A stretch of DNA of 64,000 nt from Monodelphis domestica (taxonomy: Eukaryota > Chordata > Mammalia > Didelphimorphia > Didelphidae), in the NCBI RefSeq assembly GCF_027887165.1, contig NC_077232.1:53306788-53370787 (forward strand). Reading direction: 5' to 3'. The stretch's first letter is position 1. Every line of letters starts with the position of its first letter. Of the stretch, positions 9,897 to 21,965 are shown in pieces. Both the position numbers and the translations under genes were made by a program. A model generated the notes under the pieces. That model did not search any database, had not been told where the DNA came from, and was given only the letters and a program-made list of their open reading frames with translations.

Positions 9897-10239
9897 TGTA
9901 ATGAAGCTTGCTTTTCTTAACATGAAATATGTATTAAAACTTGGTAATTCCTTGAAATTTCATAACAAAGATTATATTTAGTCCTTAATCTCCTTCAATT
10001 TAATAACCAGAATACAGTGGGAATATACATAAGGAAGAAGAAAGCCTGTTACAAAATAAAGATTTGAGATCAGGAACAGGAAAAATGGAAGTGAATTGTG
10101 AAACAAAATGCAATGTCCTAAATCAAAAGATGTATGTTTATTCCTACTTTTAATGATGCTGAGAAAATCTGGGTCTGAGTCTTGGCTTTGCTATCAATCT
10201 ACTAGTCAGGCAAGTTTAAAAAAAAAAACAAACACACAG
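9897..10239. other. Unique sequence
   Basis: AT-rich sequence with no gene signal. A faint SINE-like trace ('gggtctgagtcttggctttg') lies near 10170. Confidence 0.4.
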
Positions 10240-10450
10240 TGAAGCCCTGGTGTCATTCCTTTCCTGCATTCACAACGCTCCATCATTAATCTCTGATGAT
10301 CTTTCCCTCAATGGGTCACTCCTCTCCTTCCTTTCCTTTATATCCCCACTGCCACCTCTCTCATCTCTTCATTCCTGGTTTGCCCAAACTGGCTTCCTTA
10401 TCCCTACCTCTCTCACATTTAAATCCATCCTATAAGTGGCAACCAGATGA
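10240..10450 (+). repeat. L2 LINE fragment
   Basis: Its pyrimidine-rich text ('ctgccacctctctcatct', 'catttaaatccatcctat') follows the L2 ORF2 C-terminal coding region seen in better-preserved copies at 30430 and 46270. It is heavily diverged. Confidence 0.5.
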
Positions 10451-10555
10451 ATTCCCTCCCCTTCACTTAATGAGGGCAAAGGCAATGATGTTGAAGGGCT
10501 TGATCACTGAACAGCAATAGATGTCCACTCATTGGGCAAAACCAAATCCCGTATC

Positions 10556-10754
10556 TTCTGCCTAAGAACCAATATTAAGTATTGGTTCCAAGGAAAAAGG
10601 CAGTCAGGGGCAATCAGGGTTAAGTGACTTGTCCAAAGGCACATGGCTAAGAAGTATCTAAAGCATTTTTATCAATTTATCTAAATGCATTTGAACCCAG
10701 GTACTCCCATCTCCAAGCCTTACTTTCTATCCACCAAGCTACCTAGTTGTCCCC
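10556..10754 (-). repeat. tRNA-derived SINE, WSINE1-like, old
   Basis: Read on minus: the head is at 10754 (ggacaactaggtagcttgg) and the tail at 10556 ('ccaatacttaatattggttctta'). The middle carries the usual 'gggttaagtgacttgtcc' on +. It is diverged, with a small insertion. Confidence 0.75.
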
Positions 10755-10884
10755 TCCAAAGACTTTTTAAAAGGTGGGTTCAATGTGGCTTGATTGAACA
10801 ATTAATGGTTTAAATACCTGGGGAGTTTAATAATTACAAATTCAAGAGAGATCAAGCCTAATACAACCTCATTCCACAATAAAT

Positions 10885-11310
10885 AGAACCCTAGAATCAG
10901 GATGAAGGAACCTGACGTCCTGTTGTGCACTGCCTTAGTCGGACAACATCCATAACGGGAGTATTGTTTGTGGTTCTGGAGTTCATGTTAGGAGAAAGTG
11001 ACAAGCTGGAAGGACAAGAGCCAAAAGAGCAGCACTCACCAGAATGGTGAGTGAAGAAAATCATGCCATATGTGTCTTAAAGGAACTCAAGGTGCCTAGC
11101 CCACACTGAGAGGTATGGGGGAAACAGAAAGCTTTCTTCCAATTTTCCAAGGATTGTCATGCAGTATACAGAGTTATCTGGCACCAGAGGGTGGTTTGAA
11201 TACTATGTGGGTAGGGGTTGGGAGTGAGAAGGAAGGAAAGAAAAGTTTACAGGGGAGCTAGTAAGCCCCCCCATCACTGGAGATATTCAGGAAGTGCTGG
11301 AGAAGTGAAG
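10885..11310 (+). repeat. CR1/L3-like LINE fragment
   Basis: The text resembles the 3' coding part of CR1/L3 LINEs ('aatcaggatgaaggaacctg', 'ttctggagttcatgttagg', ending 'cccatcactggagatattcaggaag'). It has no usable frame. It is a very old copy. Confidence 0.5.
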
Positions 11311-12767
11311 ATGAGGAGGTCTTAGTTGCTGATCACACCATAGGAAACATTTGCACAGTTTCCTCCTGGAAAGACTGAACAAGCCCTCCAAAAAGTGCCT
11401 GGAAAAGAAGCGAGCAGGGATTACCAACTGACTCCTTCTTTCTCTTCTGAGTAGGTTCCTCCTGTGAAGAGGAAAAAGGATGGGAAGGGGACCTATCAGA
11501 AATCCATGGCTGTTCATGTCCTTTATTAAAAGGCTGAAGCATGTTATCAGAAACAATCAGTGAACACCCAAACCTAGCCCCAGGAATTCTCTATGGGTTG
11601 GCTAAAGTGACTCCCCTTTTGAAAAGCCTTCAAAAGCTGTCTTTTTCCTTGTAAATCAAGTATAAACTCCAATGCTAGCTTTCTTCTTTAAAATGAGGAG
11701 AGTCACATATGTAATACTTTTCAGTGTTCTTATGAGACTAAAATTAGATAATGAGACACTTTTTAAACATTGAAGTCCTAGGTACATCCGCTATTGTTGC
11801 TTTTGCTGTTATTTATCATCTTTTCTAAAACATAAAACTAGGCAAAATATTATAGATATGGTCTGACTAGGGTAGTTTACAGTTGTCTATGATCTCCTCC
11901 CTCCTTCCCAGCGTCCCTCTTAATGCATCCTAAGATTGCTTTAGCTTTTTTGGCTACCTGTCACAGAGGCAACTCATTGAGATAACTGTCCCCTAAACCC
12001 TCTAGATATTTTATTTTTCACATGAACTGCTGTCTAGTTGTACCTGCCCCATGGTATGTCACAGTTTTAAGGTGACATTCATGCATCAGTTAATAATATC
12101 AAAATGGACTGGTGGAGTCGAATGGCTCTTTTTGTATTCATTCCCTGTCTTTGTGAGCATCACTGCCCTGGTGCTATATATTCTGGTTTTCAGACCCAAT
12201 TTCATACTTTTTTTTCCCATCAGCACTGCAAACTTAGATGGGCAATATTTGAAATGAAAAGCAGCTGCCTCTTGGTTTAGCTGATGTCTGTCAGCTCTAA
12301 AAAGGTCACTTATCCCTTTTATACCAGTAGTAAAAACAGCTTAATGTGCTGGAAAAAAAAAGTGTGACCAAGGCATATTTCATCTGACAAGTAGTTTAAA
12401 AGGATGCCCAGTGAACAAGTTTATTTGTATTTCAGATAGTTGGAGGATGATCCAATTCCCTTTTTTGTTAGAAAGTATATGTGAAGTCTAGAGAATGAGG
12501 GGTCAGGATTCAGCCTTGGACCCTTATTCCTATAATAGACTTTAAAAACACTGAAAAGTTGTTGGGACTAGATATTTAACCAAACATGCCCATCCAGCCT
12601 TCCTATTTCTGGGTCAATAAATTTGGAAAACACATGAGGAGTCCATTCTAAAATAAGCAAATTAAAAATTTTTTAAGGAATAAATACATCCCATACCCAA
12701 GATCTAAAATAATCTTAAATTCCTGGAGGTTTTTTTTTCAGAATGTATTTATCACTTTATCCTCATT
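11311..12767. other. Mostly unique; one old repeat
   Basis: No exon is recognised. At about 11860-12060 there is text of a type common in marsupials ('cctaagattgctttagcttttttggctac', 'catgaactgctgtctagttg') that is probably an old LINE fragment I cannot name. The minus-strand open frames at 11287-11556 look incidental. Confidence 0.4.
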
Positions 12768-12855
12768 GCTTTGCCCTTACCACTCTTCTGCCTTAGAACC
12801 AATACATAGTATATATTGGTTCTAAGATGGAAGGTAAGGGTTTAAAAAATAAGTA
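12768..12855 (+). repeat. SINE 3' tail fragment
   Basis: Only the tail 'ttaccactcttctgccttag', then 'ttggttctaagatggaaggt' remains, followed by an A-rich end. Confidence 0.7.
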
Positions 12856-12985
12856 TTTATTATGTATTCTTTTTAAGTAACCAAACTAGGCAATTGTACA
12901 GATGAAGAATGACTCAATCACTGCTCCAAAGTGGTTTATAATATAATGGAAGAAAATGCTACATAAATAAGTTTGATAATTCATA
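12856..12985 (-). repeat. L2 3' end fragment
   Basis: On minus it would read toward 'ttataaaccactttggagcag...attgcctagtttgg', the degraded form of the L2 3' end. It is recognisable only by comparison with 61241-61345. Confidence 0.4.
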
Positions 12986-13009
12986 TTTATTAAACAGTCT
13001 TTTTACTAC

Positions 13010-13275
13010 AAAATTGTGAGCAGAGTAATAGAAATAATGTTCCCATTTCACAAATGAGGAAACTGAGTATCAAAGATAAATTCTTTGACTAAATATGTGT
13101 GACCATATTCATATCTTATGCAATTATATTATGTGACTGAGCCAAGATTCAAAACTAAGGCCTTCCTGATCTTTCTAAACCTAGCATTTGGCATAGTCCT
13201 GATTCCTAAAAGTCCTTTAATACACACTTGATTAATTAACTCCATGCTTAGCATTCTTTCCACTATACTATATAG
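13010..13275 (+). repeat. MIR SINE
   Basis: The stretch 'cccatttcacaaatgaggaaactgagtatc' and 'gccaagattcaaaactaaggccttcctgatc' match the MIR core and 3' region. Confidence 0.65.
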
Positions 13276-13374
13276 CCTTTAATGTGAAATAGGATGTGAT
13301 CCAGCAAAAGAAAAATCCAAACAACATGCCTTAGGAAAATTTAGGGAGAGATGGCTCATTTCCATTTTAGAAGA

Positions 13375-13570
13375 TTATGGAAGACTTCATTAAGGAGCTT
13401 TGACATGAGCTGGGTCTTGAAGAGAGAAAAGGATTTCAAAAAGTAAAAAGAAAAAAGGATCTGGTCCCAACTATGGAACAATCAGACTATGCGTATACAC
13501 ATGGTTTAAGAGACTGAAGGTTGGGTTCAAGAACTAGTCAATAGTCTAAAGTGATTAGAAAGTAGAGTGT
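13375..13570 (-). repeat. L2 LINE fragment (part 1)
   Basis: The plus text 'gagctgggtcttgaagagag' is the reverse complement of an L2 segment. The same element appears to resume beyond the SINE at 13571-13748. Confidence 0.45.
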
Positions 13571-13748
13571 TTGGAGACAGCTAGGTGGTTCAGAGGATAG
13601 AGATTCAATTCTGGAGTCAGGAAGACCTGAGTTCAAATTTGACCTCAGATACTTCCTAGCTATCTGACCCTGGGCAAGTCACTTTAACCCTAGCCCTTGA
13701 AACTCCTCTAAGTACTGATACTAAGTTAGAAGGCAAGTGTTTTAAAGA
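13571..13748 (+). repeat. tRNA-derived SINE
   Basis: The head 'agacagctaggtggttcag', middle 'gagttcaaatttgacctcag' and 'tgaccctgggcaagtcactt', and tail 'taagttagaaggcaagtgttt' are complete. It seems to be inserted in an L2. Confidence 0.85.
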
Positions 13749-14270
13749 AAAGAAAGCATAATTTGTATATTAAACATAAAGTTAGAAAAAGATGTTGGAA
13801 GCCAGCTGTGTATGGGCTGGAAGGCTTTAAATTAGTTGCCAGGTCAAGCAGATGAAGAAACAGAGCCAAAAGGAGGAACTGAAGGATTCTGTGAAGGGGA
13901 GAGATTTTATCTGATCTGTGTAGTAGGAAAATTCTTTTGGCAGCTTCATGAAGGATAGATTGGAAAGGGAAGAAACTGGACATGGAGATATCAGTTAGAA
14001 GGTTATTACAAGAGTCTGATTGAGAATTAATGATATTCTGAACCAGGGTAGTGACAAAGTGAATTAAGAAGAGAGCACATAGACTCAAGAAATTGTGAAA
14101 TGAAATTGATAACATTTGGCAATAGTGGACAGGTAAAAAAGGAGAAAAGGGCAAAGATGATTCCAGTACTTTGAGACTGGACAATTGGAAGAATGATGAA
14201 ACCACCAAGAAAAACAAGGAAGTCAGGAGGAAGGATAGGATGCAGGCAGAACAAGTTCAGTTGTGGGTAT
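13749..14270 (-). repeat. L2 LINE fragment (part 2)
   Basis: The minus-strand frame here contains LLHRSDK and a run around 'ILHEAAKRIF'. This resembles the end of the L2 ORF2 protein (typically '...SILHTAAKVIFLKHRSDH'). It is a decayed LINE, not a host gene. Confidence 0.6.
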
Positions 14271-15146
14271 AAGGAGTTTCAAATGGAAACTTTTCATTGT
14301 AAATGAAAAGGTACAAGAAATTTATCTATGCAAAATTAACTAACTGGATTTTTTAAATAATGCAATGTTATTTTATAGCAAAAATCAAGGAGTCAAGTTT
14401 TACCTCTATTTGTGGTTAGCATGTTGTATAAATGGAAAGCCATCATAATGAAAGAAAGAAAAGAACTGGAAGCTTGAGTAAAGCAAAAACGTAAATGCAA
14501 TAAAAAGAGAGTGGAGATTTTTATCTAATGCTAATGAGTCCATGAGCCCCAACCAGTATGCCTGTCTCCCCCAAGACTTTGGATTGATGATCAATTTGAT
14601 GAACCAGCCTTAAGTAGCTTTTTTTTTTTTTATAAAAGTGTATTTACTAAGGCGGTGTAGTCTCCCTTTCTTTCTCTTCCTCTCTCTTTCTCTTTCTTCA
14701 TTTGTTGCTCTGCTGAAATCTCTTATGCATGCTTGTATAATATGGATTATTCTGCACTAATCTTCTATTTTAAAGATAACCCATAGGGTTTGATTAATTT
14801 CTCCAATTATTTAGTTTATCAAAGGACTTTTCACACTCAATCTAAAGTCTTTGGCTGATTAGTTCATTGAGACTTGTTCTCATCTCCTTAGAATATCAGA
14901 ACATCTTATTTACTTTTAGTAAGAGGAGGTAATTTAATTGATTTGCTCAACTAACATACCACCCTGGCATGAATAAGAATACTGTTAATGAGAATAAGAA
15001 TTCTGAAATTATAAATTTCATGGGAGAGAAAGTTTCTTTCCCATCCCTTTGATTCAAGAAACAATGACTGTATATACAAGTCCCTGGAGATAACAGATGC
15101 TTTCAAGCAACTGAAATTATACTAATGCTACATATACATAGAAGAT
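14271..15146. other. Unique sequence
   Basis: No gene or clear repeat. There is a T-run at 14620-14631 and a pyrimidine-rich patch (ctttctctt) at 14665-14702. Confidence 0.45.
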
Positions 15147-15149
15147 ATT

Positions 15150-15390
15150 TAGGGCAACTAAGTGGCGCAGTGAATAGAGTTCCTGGCCTCATCTTCCCAA
15201 GTTCAAATCTCACCTCAGATACTTCCTAGCTACTAGCTAGGTAAGTCAATTAACCCTGTTGGCCTTAGTTCTTCATCTGTAAAATGAACTGGAAAAGGAA
15301 ATGGCAAACCAATCTAGTATCTTTACCATGAAAACCCCAAATGGATTCCTGAAAAGTTAGATACAATTCAAACAACTAAACAACAATAAA
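15150..15390 (+). repeat. tRNA-derived SINE, Mar1-like
   Basis: The head 'gggcaactaagtggcgcagtg', then 'cttcatctgtaaaatgaact', 'ggaaatggcaaacca' and the tail 'aaccccaaatggattcctga...aacaactaaacaacaat' form a full-length copy. Confidence 0.85.
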
Positions 15391-15535
15391 TATATACATG
15401 GGTCCCAACCAGTGTGCCTCCTCCAAGATTTAGAGTTGATTGTCAATCTAGTCAGATAAGAAAAGAAACAACTATCCACATTCAAACTCTGGTTTTCTGA
15501 GCTCAAAATCTTTGTTTCTTCCAATATATATAACA

Positions 15536-15716
15536 TAGGATGAGGTAACACAATGAACAGGAAAGAAAACTGCTTTGGGAGTCAGAAGATATGCATTTTG
15601 AGTCCTTGCGTTGCCACTTGCTATTGGTAGGAACTTGGATAAATCTTTCCCCATCTATCATTTGGACTAAATAATGTCAAAGGCTCTTTCCAGTTCTGAG
15701 AAGCTATGATTCACAT
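15536..15716 (+). repeat. Old SINE (MIR/Ther-like)
   Basis: It ends with 'gctctttccagttctgagaagctatgattca', a common 3' end of old marsupial SINEs. The middle has 'ggaacttggataaatctttcc'. Confidence 0.6.
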
Positions 15717-16199
15717 ACACTTTAAAGTATTCCCTGGAGGAAAGAATCCGGGAACATCTTGTAGATCCCACCACTTCTGCTAACAAAACAATTTTATTTC
15801 TTTCATAATGTTTGGGAGTGATACAATGTTTGATTTTTAACATTCTTTCTATTCTTTCACAAACTTGGCCACCACCAGTAAATATACATATGTAAACCCA
15901 TAAACAAGAACAAGAGTAACCACAAATATAGCTCATAAAAACATAAAGTTCCATTGTTTACAATTGTTACAAGAAATATATCCTCGACACCTGGTTTGCT
16001 TTTGAATTCTGTTTTTGTTTTCTGTATATTCTTCCAGAATGTCATTACTGTTGAAGTGTAGTCAGCATATAATGTGTTTCCACTTTCTTTTTTTTTATAA
16101 TGTACCACTTCATACAAATAATTCCATATTTCTTTATTTATTCCTCCTATTTGTCCCTTTTGGCTTTTGTTTTTAATTTTGGCCTAGGCTTATGATTTT
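15717..16199. other. Unique sequence
   Basis: AT-rich. The minus-strand open frames at 15667-15954 and 15857-16117 lack any recognisable domain or splice context. Confidence 0.4.
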
Positions 16200-16360
16200 G
16201 TTAGAATAGGTAATCCCTTGCAATGTTGAAAACTAGGGACTCCATGAAGGTTTAATGACTTGTACAAAGTCATATAGCTATATACAAAGTGAATCCTGAA
16301 CCTATCTGCTTCTGACTCTAGTCAGTCTGTATCCTCTCTATCAGGCTACCTTCCATTTGT
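16200..16360 (+). repeat. MIR SINE
   Basis: The stretch 'ggtttaatgacttgtacaaagtcatatagc' and 'tctgactctagtcagtctg' match the MIR 3' half. Confidence 0.6.
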
Positions 16361-16434
16361 CATCTCTTATGTTATGGCAATTTGCCATTTTGTTCATCTG
16401 TCCCCAAAAAGCAAATCTATCCATTTTCTTCACT

Positions 16435-16690
16435 GTTATTCAACAGTGTTAGATATACTAGCAACAAGACAAGAAAAGAAAATAGAGAATCAGTCTTAAT
16501 AAGAAGCAGTTAAAATATCTATTTGCAGATGTGATGATGGGTTATTTAGAAGTCTCAAAAGACTCAGGCACAGCAAAAAGAATGATTGAGATTAAATAGT
16601 TTTAGCAAAATAGCGAGGACAAGATAAACTTCAAAAAATGAGAATGATTGCCACAAAAGACACCACACAGAAATTATAATTGCATTAGGT
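16435..16690 (+). repeat. Ancient L1 ORF2 remnant
   Basis: The text follows the reverse-transcriptase region of L1 ('gcaacaagacaagaaaagaa', 'atctatttgcagatgtgatgatgg' at the FADD position, 'agaagtctcaaaagactcag'). The frame is lost throughout. It is much older than the L1 at 2-9.7 kb. Confidence 0.6.
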
Positions 16691-17465
16691 CTCATTTCAG
16701 TAAAAATTAGATGCAGCAAAGAAAAAATGAAAATGTATTTTAGAAAATATGGTTGTCAAAACAGCAAGTTCTGAAAGTGCATTTCAATTACCCCTAGAGG
16801 TCTTGGTGTAATTTCTTAACACTTGATGCTCCTTCATAGGAGTATCAAAATGAAGGGATAGGAGAGGATAAAGAGTGAATTTGGGGGAGTATCTGAAATA
16901 GAAGGAGGTTCAGAGGAAAATAATTACCCTAATAGAGAGCTATATAACTATAGAAACATGAGAATAAGACAAAAGATGCTTAAATAAAAAAAATTATTTA
17001 CATAAATTTGTCAGTGATAAAGCAAAGGAAAAAGAATAGACTCAGGACAGCAGGGGAAGCAGGTTGCCAGGAGATGGAGGAAGAAATGTTAAGATCACCA
17101 ATAACCTTGAACCTGAGGAAAAGCAGGTTTAGACAGAAACTTGAAGACAGGGAGGAATCTTAAACAATGCCGCCCACTACAGTTTACGTAGAAAAACTGA
17201 TGGTTAACTATTATTTTAGCTGCCTAGTTCAAAATATGAAAACCTTGTGCACTTAGCACCATCTCCTGGATGGTTCTATAATAGAATGTTCATTTAACAT
17301 GCTTTGCTTTTTTTTTCCCCCCCAGAAGTGCATGCATAGAAAGGACAAGGAAAGGGTGGCAAATCACAGATCAATCACATATCATTCTTGAAGTGCACAT
17401 TTTTTCTTGTAGAAAATTCTTCAAGTATGCCACCTGCTAGAATGTTTCTAAAGAAATTTTTTTGG
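16691..17465. other. Unique sequence
   Basis: No gene signal or well-defined repeat is visible. Confidence 0.4.
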
Positions 17466-17640
17466 ATGTTCAGTCGTTCCCAACTCTCCATGACCTCCTG
17501 GACCACAGCTATCCATGGGGTTTTCTTAGCAAGAAAACCAAAGGCGGTTACCATTTCCTTCTCTATTGGATCCAGTGGATTCTCTTGTCAGGGAATAAGA
17601 AGTTAAGTAATTTGCCCAGGGTCACACAGCTAAGGGTCTG
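17466..17640 (-). repeat. tRNA-derived SINE, Mar1-like, partial
   Basis: On + it reads 'tgttcagtcgttcccaactc', 'ggggttttcttagcaagaaa', 'accatttccttctct' and 'ttgcccagggtcacacagct': a Mar1-like SINE from tail to core in reverse orientation. Confidence 0.8.
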
Positions 17641-18089
17641 TGGAGAATTGGAAAAACAGTTTTTTTTTTCCTTTTTACATTGAGGAATCTAGCTCTTAAT
17701 TTCTGTATGCCTCGTAGGCATACTTATCTTTTATCTGCCTAGGCATTTGGAAGTTATATAGTCAGAGAACTCTAATTTGCAGTGAGAGTAAGAAATAAGA
17801 AGATAAAAGCACAAGTCACAAGGGAAATGGTCCTTTCTATATAGAAACAAACATGACCTGAACTCCTATCACTTGTTCATGAATTGTCTCTAGGTTTCAG
17901 TTTCATCAATTGAATGCAAGAGAGACTTGCCTGATTAGGGAACAATGAAAGATTAGGGTTTGATATTCTCTATGGTCTCTTCTTGTTCCGAAATTCTCAG
18001 TAATGGAGGACTCTATGTGTCTTCTTGCTTTGGTAGGAGATGGGATGGAAATAGGGGACTGGAGATCTTCCTCTTATGAAGAATGTCTA

Positions 18090-18212
18090 TATGCCTCAGA
18101 GGCTTATCAAAGTTAAGTGGCTTGCCCAACCTCACACAGCTGGGATGCATCTGGGGCTGGATTTGAACTGTTTTCCCTGATTCCAGGTCTGGTACTCTTT
18201 TTTTTTTTTTAA
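18090..18212 (-). repeat. tRNA-derived SINE, partial
   Basis: 'gttaagtggcttgcccaacctcacacagct' and 'ggatttgaactgttttccctgattccagg' are the SINE core in reverse. Confidence 0.65.
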
Positions 18213-18324
18213 TTTTTCAGACCCACTACTATTCATCATGATTTTTTTTTAAATCCTGAATATTAAAGAATCACAACACAAAGTCAAGGTTAACACCTCT
18301 CCTCACTGAGCCTCCTAGACAAGC

Positions 18325-18480
18325 TGTTCAACCTCCATCAGCTTCAGTTTCCTCACCTGTAGTGACAATGGCATCATCTATCTTATAGGGTTGCGGAGAA
18401 CAAAAAAATATAACATATATAAAGCACTTTTCAAAGCTTAAAATGGCATATAAATGTCATTATGATTATCCCTACACCTG
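18325..18480 (+). repeat. Old SINE, MIR-like 3' part
   Basis: 'cagcttcagtttcctcacctgtag', 'atcttatagggttg' and 'ataaagcacttttcaaagct' are typical of the 3' half of MIR/CORE-SINEs. Confidence 0.65.
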
Positions 18481-18654
18481 GGTGAAACTTAGGGAACTTC
18501 ATAAGAAGAATATCTCCAAGCCTTGATTTCCATCCCACCTGCCTCCAAAGCAAGCAGTCACATGGAGTTCTTCATTAATGAGAATCAGAGCAAGAAGAGG
18601 TCATGGAGAATATCAAACCCTAAACTTGCGTTGTACCAAATCCACCATGTCTCT

Positions 18655-18785
18655 CTTCTATTCTGTTGATGAAACTGAGACTTAGAGACCTTAAGTGACT
18701 TCATCAAAGTCTCACACTAAACAAGTGATGGGAGCTCATGTCACTGGACTCCCAGTCAGTATTTGTGTCTATCCAAAAGGGACTA
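18655..18785 (+). repeat. MIR SINE
   Basis: 'gatgaaactgagacttagagaccttaagtgact' and 'tggactcccagtcagta' match the MIR core. Confidence 0.6.
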
Positions 18786-18949
18786 TTTTCCTTGTGACTT
18801 TTGCTTCTATCTTCAAATTTTTAATTTTCCTGCATTTTAGAGTTGTATGACTAGCTAGCTGTTTGTTCACAGGGGCTTACCCAAGAAGAATAGTGTGTGT
18901 TAAGTGCTCATTTTAAGGAACCTAAGAAGAGACCCTACAGTTCAATTCA

Positions 18950-19070
18950 TTTTCATCAGTACTTCCTATGTTCAAGGACTTGAGCTAAGCTGGAAATCTA
19001 GAGATGAAATGATGAATTGTGTTTTCAAGTAGTTTCTAATCTAGTAGGGGAATAAGTAGTAAATAGTATC
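18950..19070 (-). repeat. L2 3' end fragment
   Basis: Plus text 'agtacttcctatgttcaagg', 'gtttctaatctagtagggga' is the reverse of an L2 3' terminus. Highly diverged. Confidence 0.45.
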
Positions 19071-19639
19071 ATGGCAGCTACTTCTGAATGGACCTCACCA
19101 TTGCCTCTGAACACTCATATTGGGACACTCCATTAGCCACCTAGCATGAATACCATCCAAGCAAACCAGGGTTATAGCTCAGCCTGAATATGACACTATT
19201 GCAACTTCTTCTGACCTAGAAATCTAGCTCCACTGTCCAAGGGATCAGGACACAGTGGGCTAAGTGAAGGCTTAAAATAGGATATAGTTTCTTGTAACAA
19301 ATCAGTAACTATTAGTTTTGCTGAAACCATCCACCTTTAATATTCCAAGGCAAAGAAAAGCGTTACCTAGAATTTTCAGCAGTGAAAAATGTAATAGAAT
19401 CCCCTAACAGGGTCTTCTCAAATGAGGGCATGCAAACTGGATATAAATAAATCAGAATGTAAAGTTATACATCAATCAGATTACATATTTGTAATCCCTC
19501 CCACACAAGTCATGGTACATATTAAATTAAGCACCATATGCCTTAGCACAAAAGTACTGTTTAGACCTGATGGAGATGCAAACATAGACAAAAAGGAAAT
19601 GATTTTAAAAAGTGGCAGGTGCCCAAGTATAGAAGGTAT
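19071..19639. other. Unique sequence
   Basis: No exon or identified repeat. Confidence 0.4.
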
Positions 19640-19865
19640 GCTGAATTATAATAGCAGCAAGCATTTACATAGTTCTTTAAGGTTTGCAAAGCAATAATAC
19701 TGGAAGTTAGGTGCCATTATTACCTTCATTTTATAATTAAGGAAATTGAGGAAATGGTTAAGTGACTTACCCAGGGTCATATGGCTAAAAAGTGTCTGAG
19801 GTTAGCCTTGAATAGAGATTTTTCTTGATTCTGAGTCAGAAAGACCCATTCTATCACCTAACCTA
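19640..19865 (+). repeat. MIR/CORE-SINE
   Basis: 'catttacatagttctttaaggtttgcaaagc', 'ggaaatggttaagtgacttacccagggtcat' and 'agtgtctgaggttagccttgaa' form a nearly complete MIR-type element. Confidence 0.7.
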
Positions 19866-19924
19866 CCTTACAAGTCATCGATTATATAACACAGACAGCC
19901 TGCCGAAAGTATGTTTCATGGCTC

Positions 19925-20085
19925 AAAGAGACCTGTAATAACAAGATAGCCCTAGGGTGCTATAGAGGGAGAGTGAAGGAAACACTGACAAGTACAGGTT
20001 GGATGGATCATAGATTATAAAAGGGAATAAAAGCAGGTTAGAGTCAGACTGTGCTGGGACTTAAATGCCAAGCTATTACCTGGAA
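19925..20085 (-). repeat. L2 LINE fragment
   Basis: Plus text 'acaggttggatggatcatag' and 'gctgggacttaaatgccaagc' reads in reverse as L2 ORF2 sequence (cognate of 'ggcatttaaagtcc'). Confidence 0.5.
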
Positions 20086-21708
20086 CTATGCCTTTGTGGT
20101 TAGAATTTCATTGCTATTGGCCAAGCATGTTTGTATCTTCCCTGCTGAATTATCTCAAGATCTGATTACCATTTCTCCTATTTGTCTTTTGGGATGTCAA
20201 TAGACTGAATATCCCTAACAGTATCTAAAGCTTGGGTTTGCACCAATAACCCTCAAGAATAATCTCAATGTTTGATGGTTTAGCAGAAAATGTCAAAGGC
20301 ATTTATGTTAATGAATCACGTTTCTGAACGTTTTTATAAGATTCAGCATAAAGCCCCAAATGTTAAGATTTCATGCTTAAAACCAATTATTTCCAGTGAG
20401 CCAATTATTTTTCCAATTATTCCAATTATATCCAGCTAACCAATTATTATTCACTCTTATTTTTACTTTTTAGTTATTCAAAGTACTTTCCACAGACAGT
20501 GTGGATGCTCTTGCCCTCTCTTCTGAAGCCGAGCTCCTATACTGATTGGTCCACTAGGGTGCTAGAGTATCTTGAGTAATTTTATGAAGTGGCTCATAAT
20601 GAATGCTATTAACTTCAGCCCCCATCCTTTAATGCTCTCCCTTCCCCTCCTTAGTTAGACGCCTGTGACTGCTTCCTCAGGTCCATTAATTCTCAACGTT
20701 AGGGACCTGGCACAACCTTGAGCACCTGGCAAGACAGATTACGTTGAAGATGTAACAAGAACAAAGAGCAAACATTTCCCCAGATGCATTGGGACTATTC
20801 ATTGTTTTTACTCGCCCTTCCACCTCCTAGATCTTTAGGAAGAATAAGCTCAAAACCTAGCTCAGCTGCGGCCAAGCTTGCATTCCAAGGTCATATCACA
20901 TCTTTGCCATATGCATCCTTGTCCCATGTCCTGCTGATCCAGCGTCCCAAAAGTCACTCCTTGTTTCTCCAGTCATTGTTACTGCCCTGGCTCCAGAATG
21001 CTGGGATACCAGAACACCGTTCCAGTCTTTGGAACTGTCAACGTCCTAGACTCCAGTACCTAAATCCCAATGAATGAGGCCATACACCTCAGAGGGGAGA
21101 AAGACCAGGAACCACAGACTCTCGCCGCCTTACGCACTGTCTCTCCTCAGACCCTTTGGTGAGGTGTAGAAGAGGCTGAAGCTGATGAGCCTTTTCAAAT
21201 GCCTCTGAAGCAGGTCAAAGAGCCTGCTTTCCCACACAGAGTAAACTAGAACAACTTAAAGAGGGTCTACACATGCTCCACAGTCTCTCTAAACACTTTC
21301 TTTACAAATCTTCAGGACTCTCCAGGAAACAGGCTTCCAGCCTCTCTCTGCAGAAAAATGCTGAAGCAAGTACTCCGTGCCTGTTGACAGCCTCCCATTA
21401 TACATATATACAAGCCATCATTATCCTTCTGGGCCAGCTACAAGTTTGTGCAATAACACTAGACAAATCCACTAATTTTTCTAAGATTCTATGTTCAAGT
21501 ATATACAGTAAAAATAAGAAATATTTAAAGCAATTTTGATGCAAAAATTAATGTAATCTTGCAACTCAATATTTCAACAGCCCAAGTTAACTAACCCAAG
21601 TAATAAAAGAGTATGCATGGAGATGCTATATTTGTCACATCGTACATGAACTGATGACATAATCTGTAAATGACAGCTCTTCACTCATTTATGCAAAAAC
21701 ATTTAATG
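20086..21708. other. Unique sequence
   Basis: About 1.6 kb without identified repeats or exons. It includes a short repeated motif 'ccaattatt(t)' at 20380-20450 and a slightly GC-richer part at 20780-21250. The open frame at 20784-21077 shows no domain and no splice signals I trust. Confidence 0.45.
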
Positions 21709-21862
21709 GAGCAGCTAGGTGGCCCAGTAGATAAAGCACCAGGCCTAGAGTCAAGAGGACCGGGGTTCCTGTCTTAAATCACTTACCCCAGGTTGCCTAG
21801 CCCTTGCCCTCCTTTCTGCCTTAGAATTGTTATTAAGACAGAAAAGAGTTTTTAAAAATTAA
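21709..21862 (+). repeat. tRNA-derived SINE
   Basis: The head 'gagcagctaggtggcccagt' and tail 'cttagaattgttattaagac' are intact, with part of the middle deleted. Confidence 0.8.
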
Positions 21863-21950
21863 GCTTTTACTATAGATAAAATAAATAAGCCTCATCTATG
21901 CTTTCAAATAACTTATATTCTAGTAATGGAACATAAGAATTAGTAAGAAG
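21863..21950 (-). repeat. L2 3' end fragment
   Basis: 'ctatgctttcaaataacttatattctagtaatggaa' is the reversed L2 3' terminus ('...gaatataagtt...'). Confidence 0.45.
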
Positions 21951-21965
21951 AAATAAGGCCCAGTA

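Noticed and set aside
13726-14254. 163-codon minus-strand frame
   Set aside because: It fits an L2 ORF2 end, not a host gene.
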